From CAYWMP01 sp964459445 (lineage in GTDB: Bacteria > Desulfobacterota > DSM-4660 > Desulfatiglandales > HGW-15): a stretch of DNA of 14,335 nucleotides. The notes under the pieces are model-generated. The model was not told where the DNA came from and ran no database searches. It was given only the letters and a program-made list of their open reading frames with translations. Where the stretch lies: NCBI GenBank assembly GCA_964459445.1, contig CAYWMP010000153.1, forward strand, positions 1 through 14,335, read 5' to 3'. Of the stretch, positions 14,283 through 14,335 are shown one piece after another (the stretch's first letter is position 1; every line of letters begins with the position of its first letter). A program made the translations under genes and the position numbers.

Positions 14283-14322
14283 CTAACCAAACATATTTGA
14301 AATTTCCTTCAACTTTGAATCA
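14283..14322. repeat. Right arm of window-spanning inverted repeat
   Basis: The reverse complement of these bases matches 11-50 at 37 of 40 positions; the similarity extends loosely outwards (ATAA and ACG are shared). No gene lies in the arm. Confidence 0.8.
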
Positions 14323-14335
14323 ACGTTTATCATTG

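Overview
The window looks like chromosomal DNA of a Desulfobacterota (deltaproteobacterial) relative. I infer this from gene style only: many PAS/REC histidine kinases, a lipoprotein of the ThiY/NMT1 type, a DUF6901-like protein, VapBC-type modules, and intergenic spaces packed with dispersed repeats. No rRNA, tRNA, CRISPR array or transposase gene was recognised.

Layout from left to right. (1) 1-345: one arm of an imperfect inverted repeat (11-50), AT-rich repeat DNA, the last ~37 codons of a broken histidine kinase on the minus strand, and a ~92-bp element with inverted ends (247-338). (2) 317-1033 (-): an unknown cysteine-containing protein whose last codons run into that element. (3) 1408-2035 (+): an AbrB-type antitoxin and PIN toxin pair behind a strong sigma70-like promoter. 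(4) 2338-3087 (-): a protein made of two receiver domains. (5) 3332-3984 (+): a ribbon-helix-helix antitoxin and PIN toxin pair. (6) 8923-4175 (-): a tight three-gene operon of a substrate-binding lipoprotein, a membrane sensor kinase and a REC-PAS-PAS kinase. (7) 11513-9177 (-): a REC-PAS-PAS-kinase-REC hybrid. (8) 14112-11799 (-): a lone receiver protein followed by a REC-PAS-kinase-PilZ protein with an eroded ATP lid. (9) 14113-14335: small hairpins and the other arm of the terminal inverted repeat.

Taken together this is a phosphorelay island: four kinases plus a fifth kinase tail, and seven receiver domains. No DNA-binding output domain is visible; the only recognisable effector-type domain is PilZ (c-di-GMP binding). 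The lipoprotein operon has no transporter permease or ATPase, so ligand sensing is more likely than uptake. Phosphoryl groups are probably passed to receivers inside the cluster and then to partners outside the window.

Repeats are the second theme. A ~200-bp palindromic element occurs as recognisable copies at about 3107, 3985, 8978 and 11531, with weaker relatives at 56, 1044 and 2036. It begins at or within a few bases of the stop codons of most genes here. A separate 24-bp unit sits in frame at the same place near the C-terminus of three related kinases, in 2, 1 and 2 copies.
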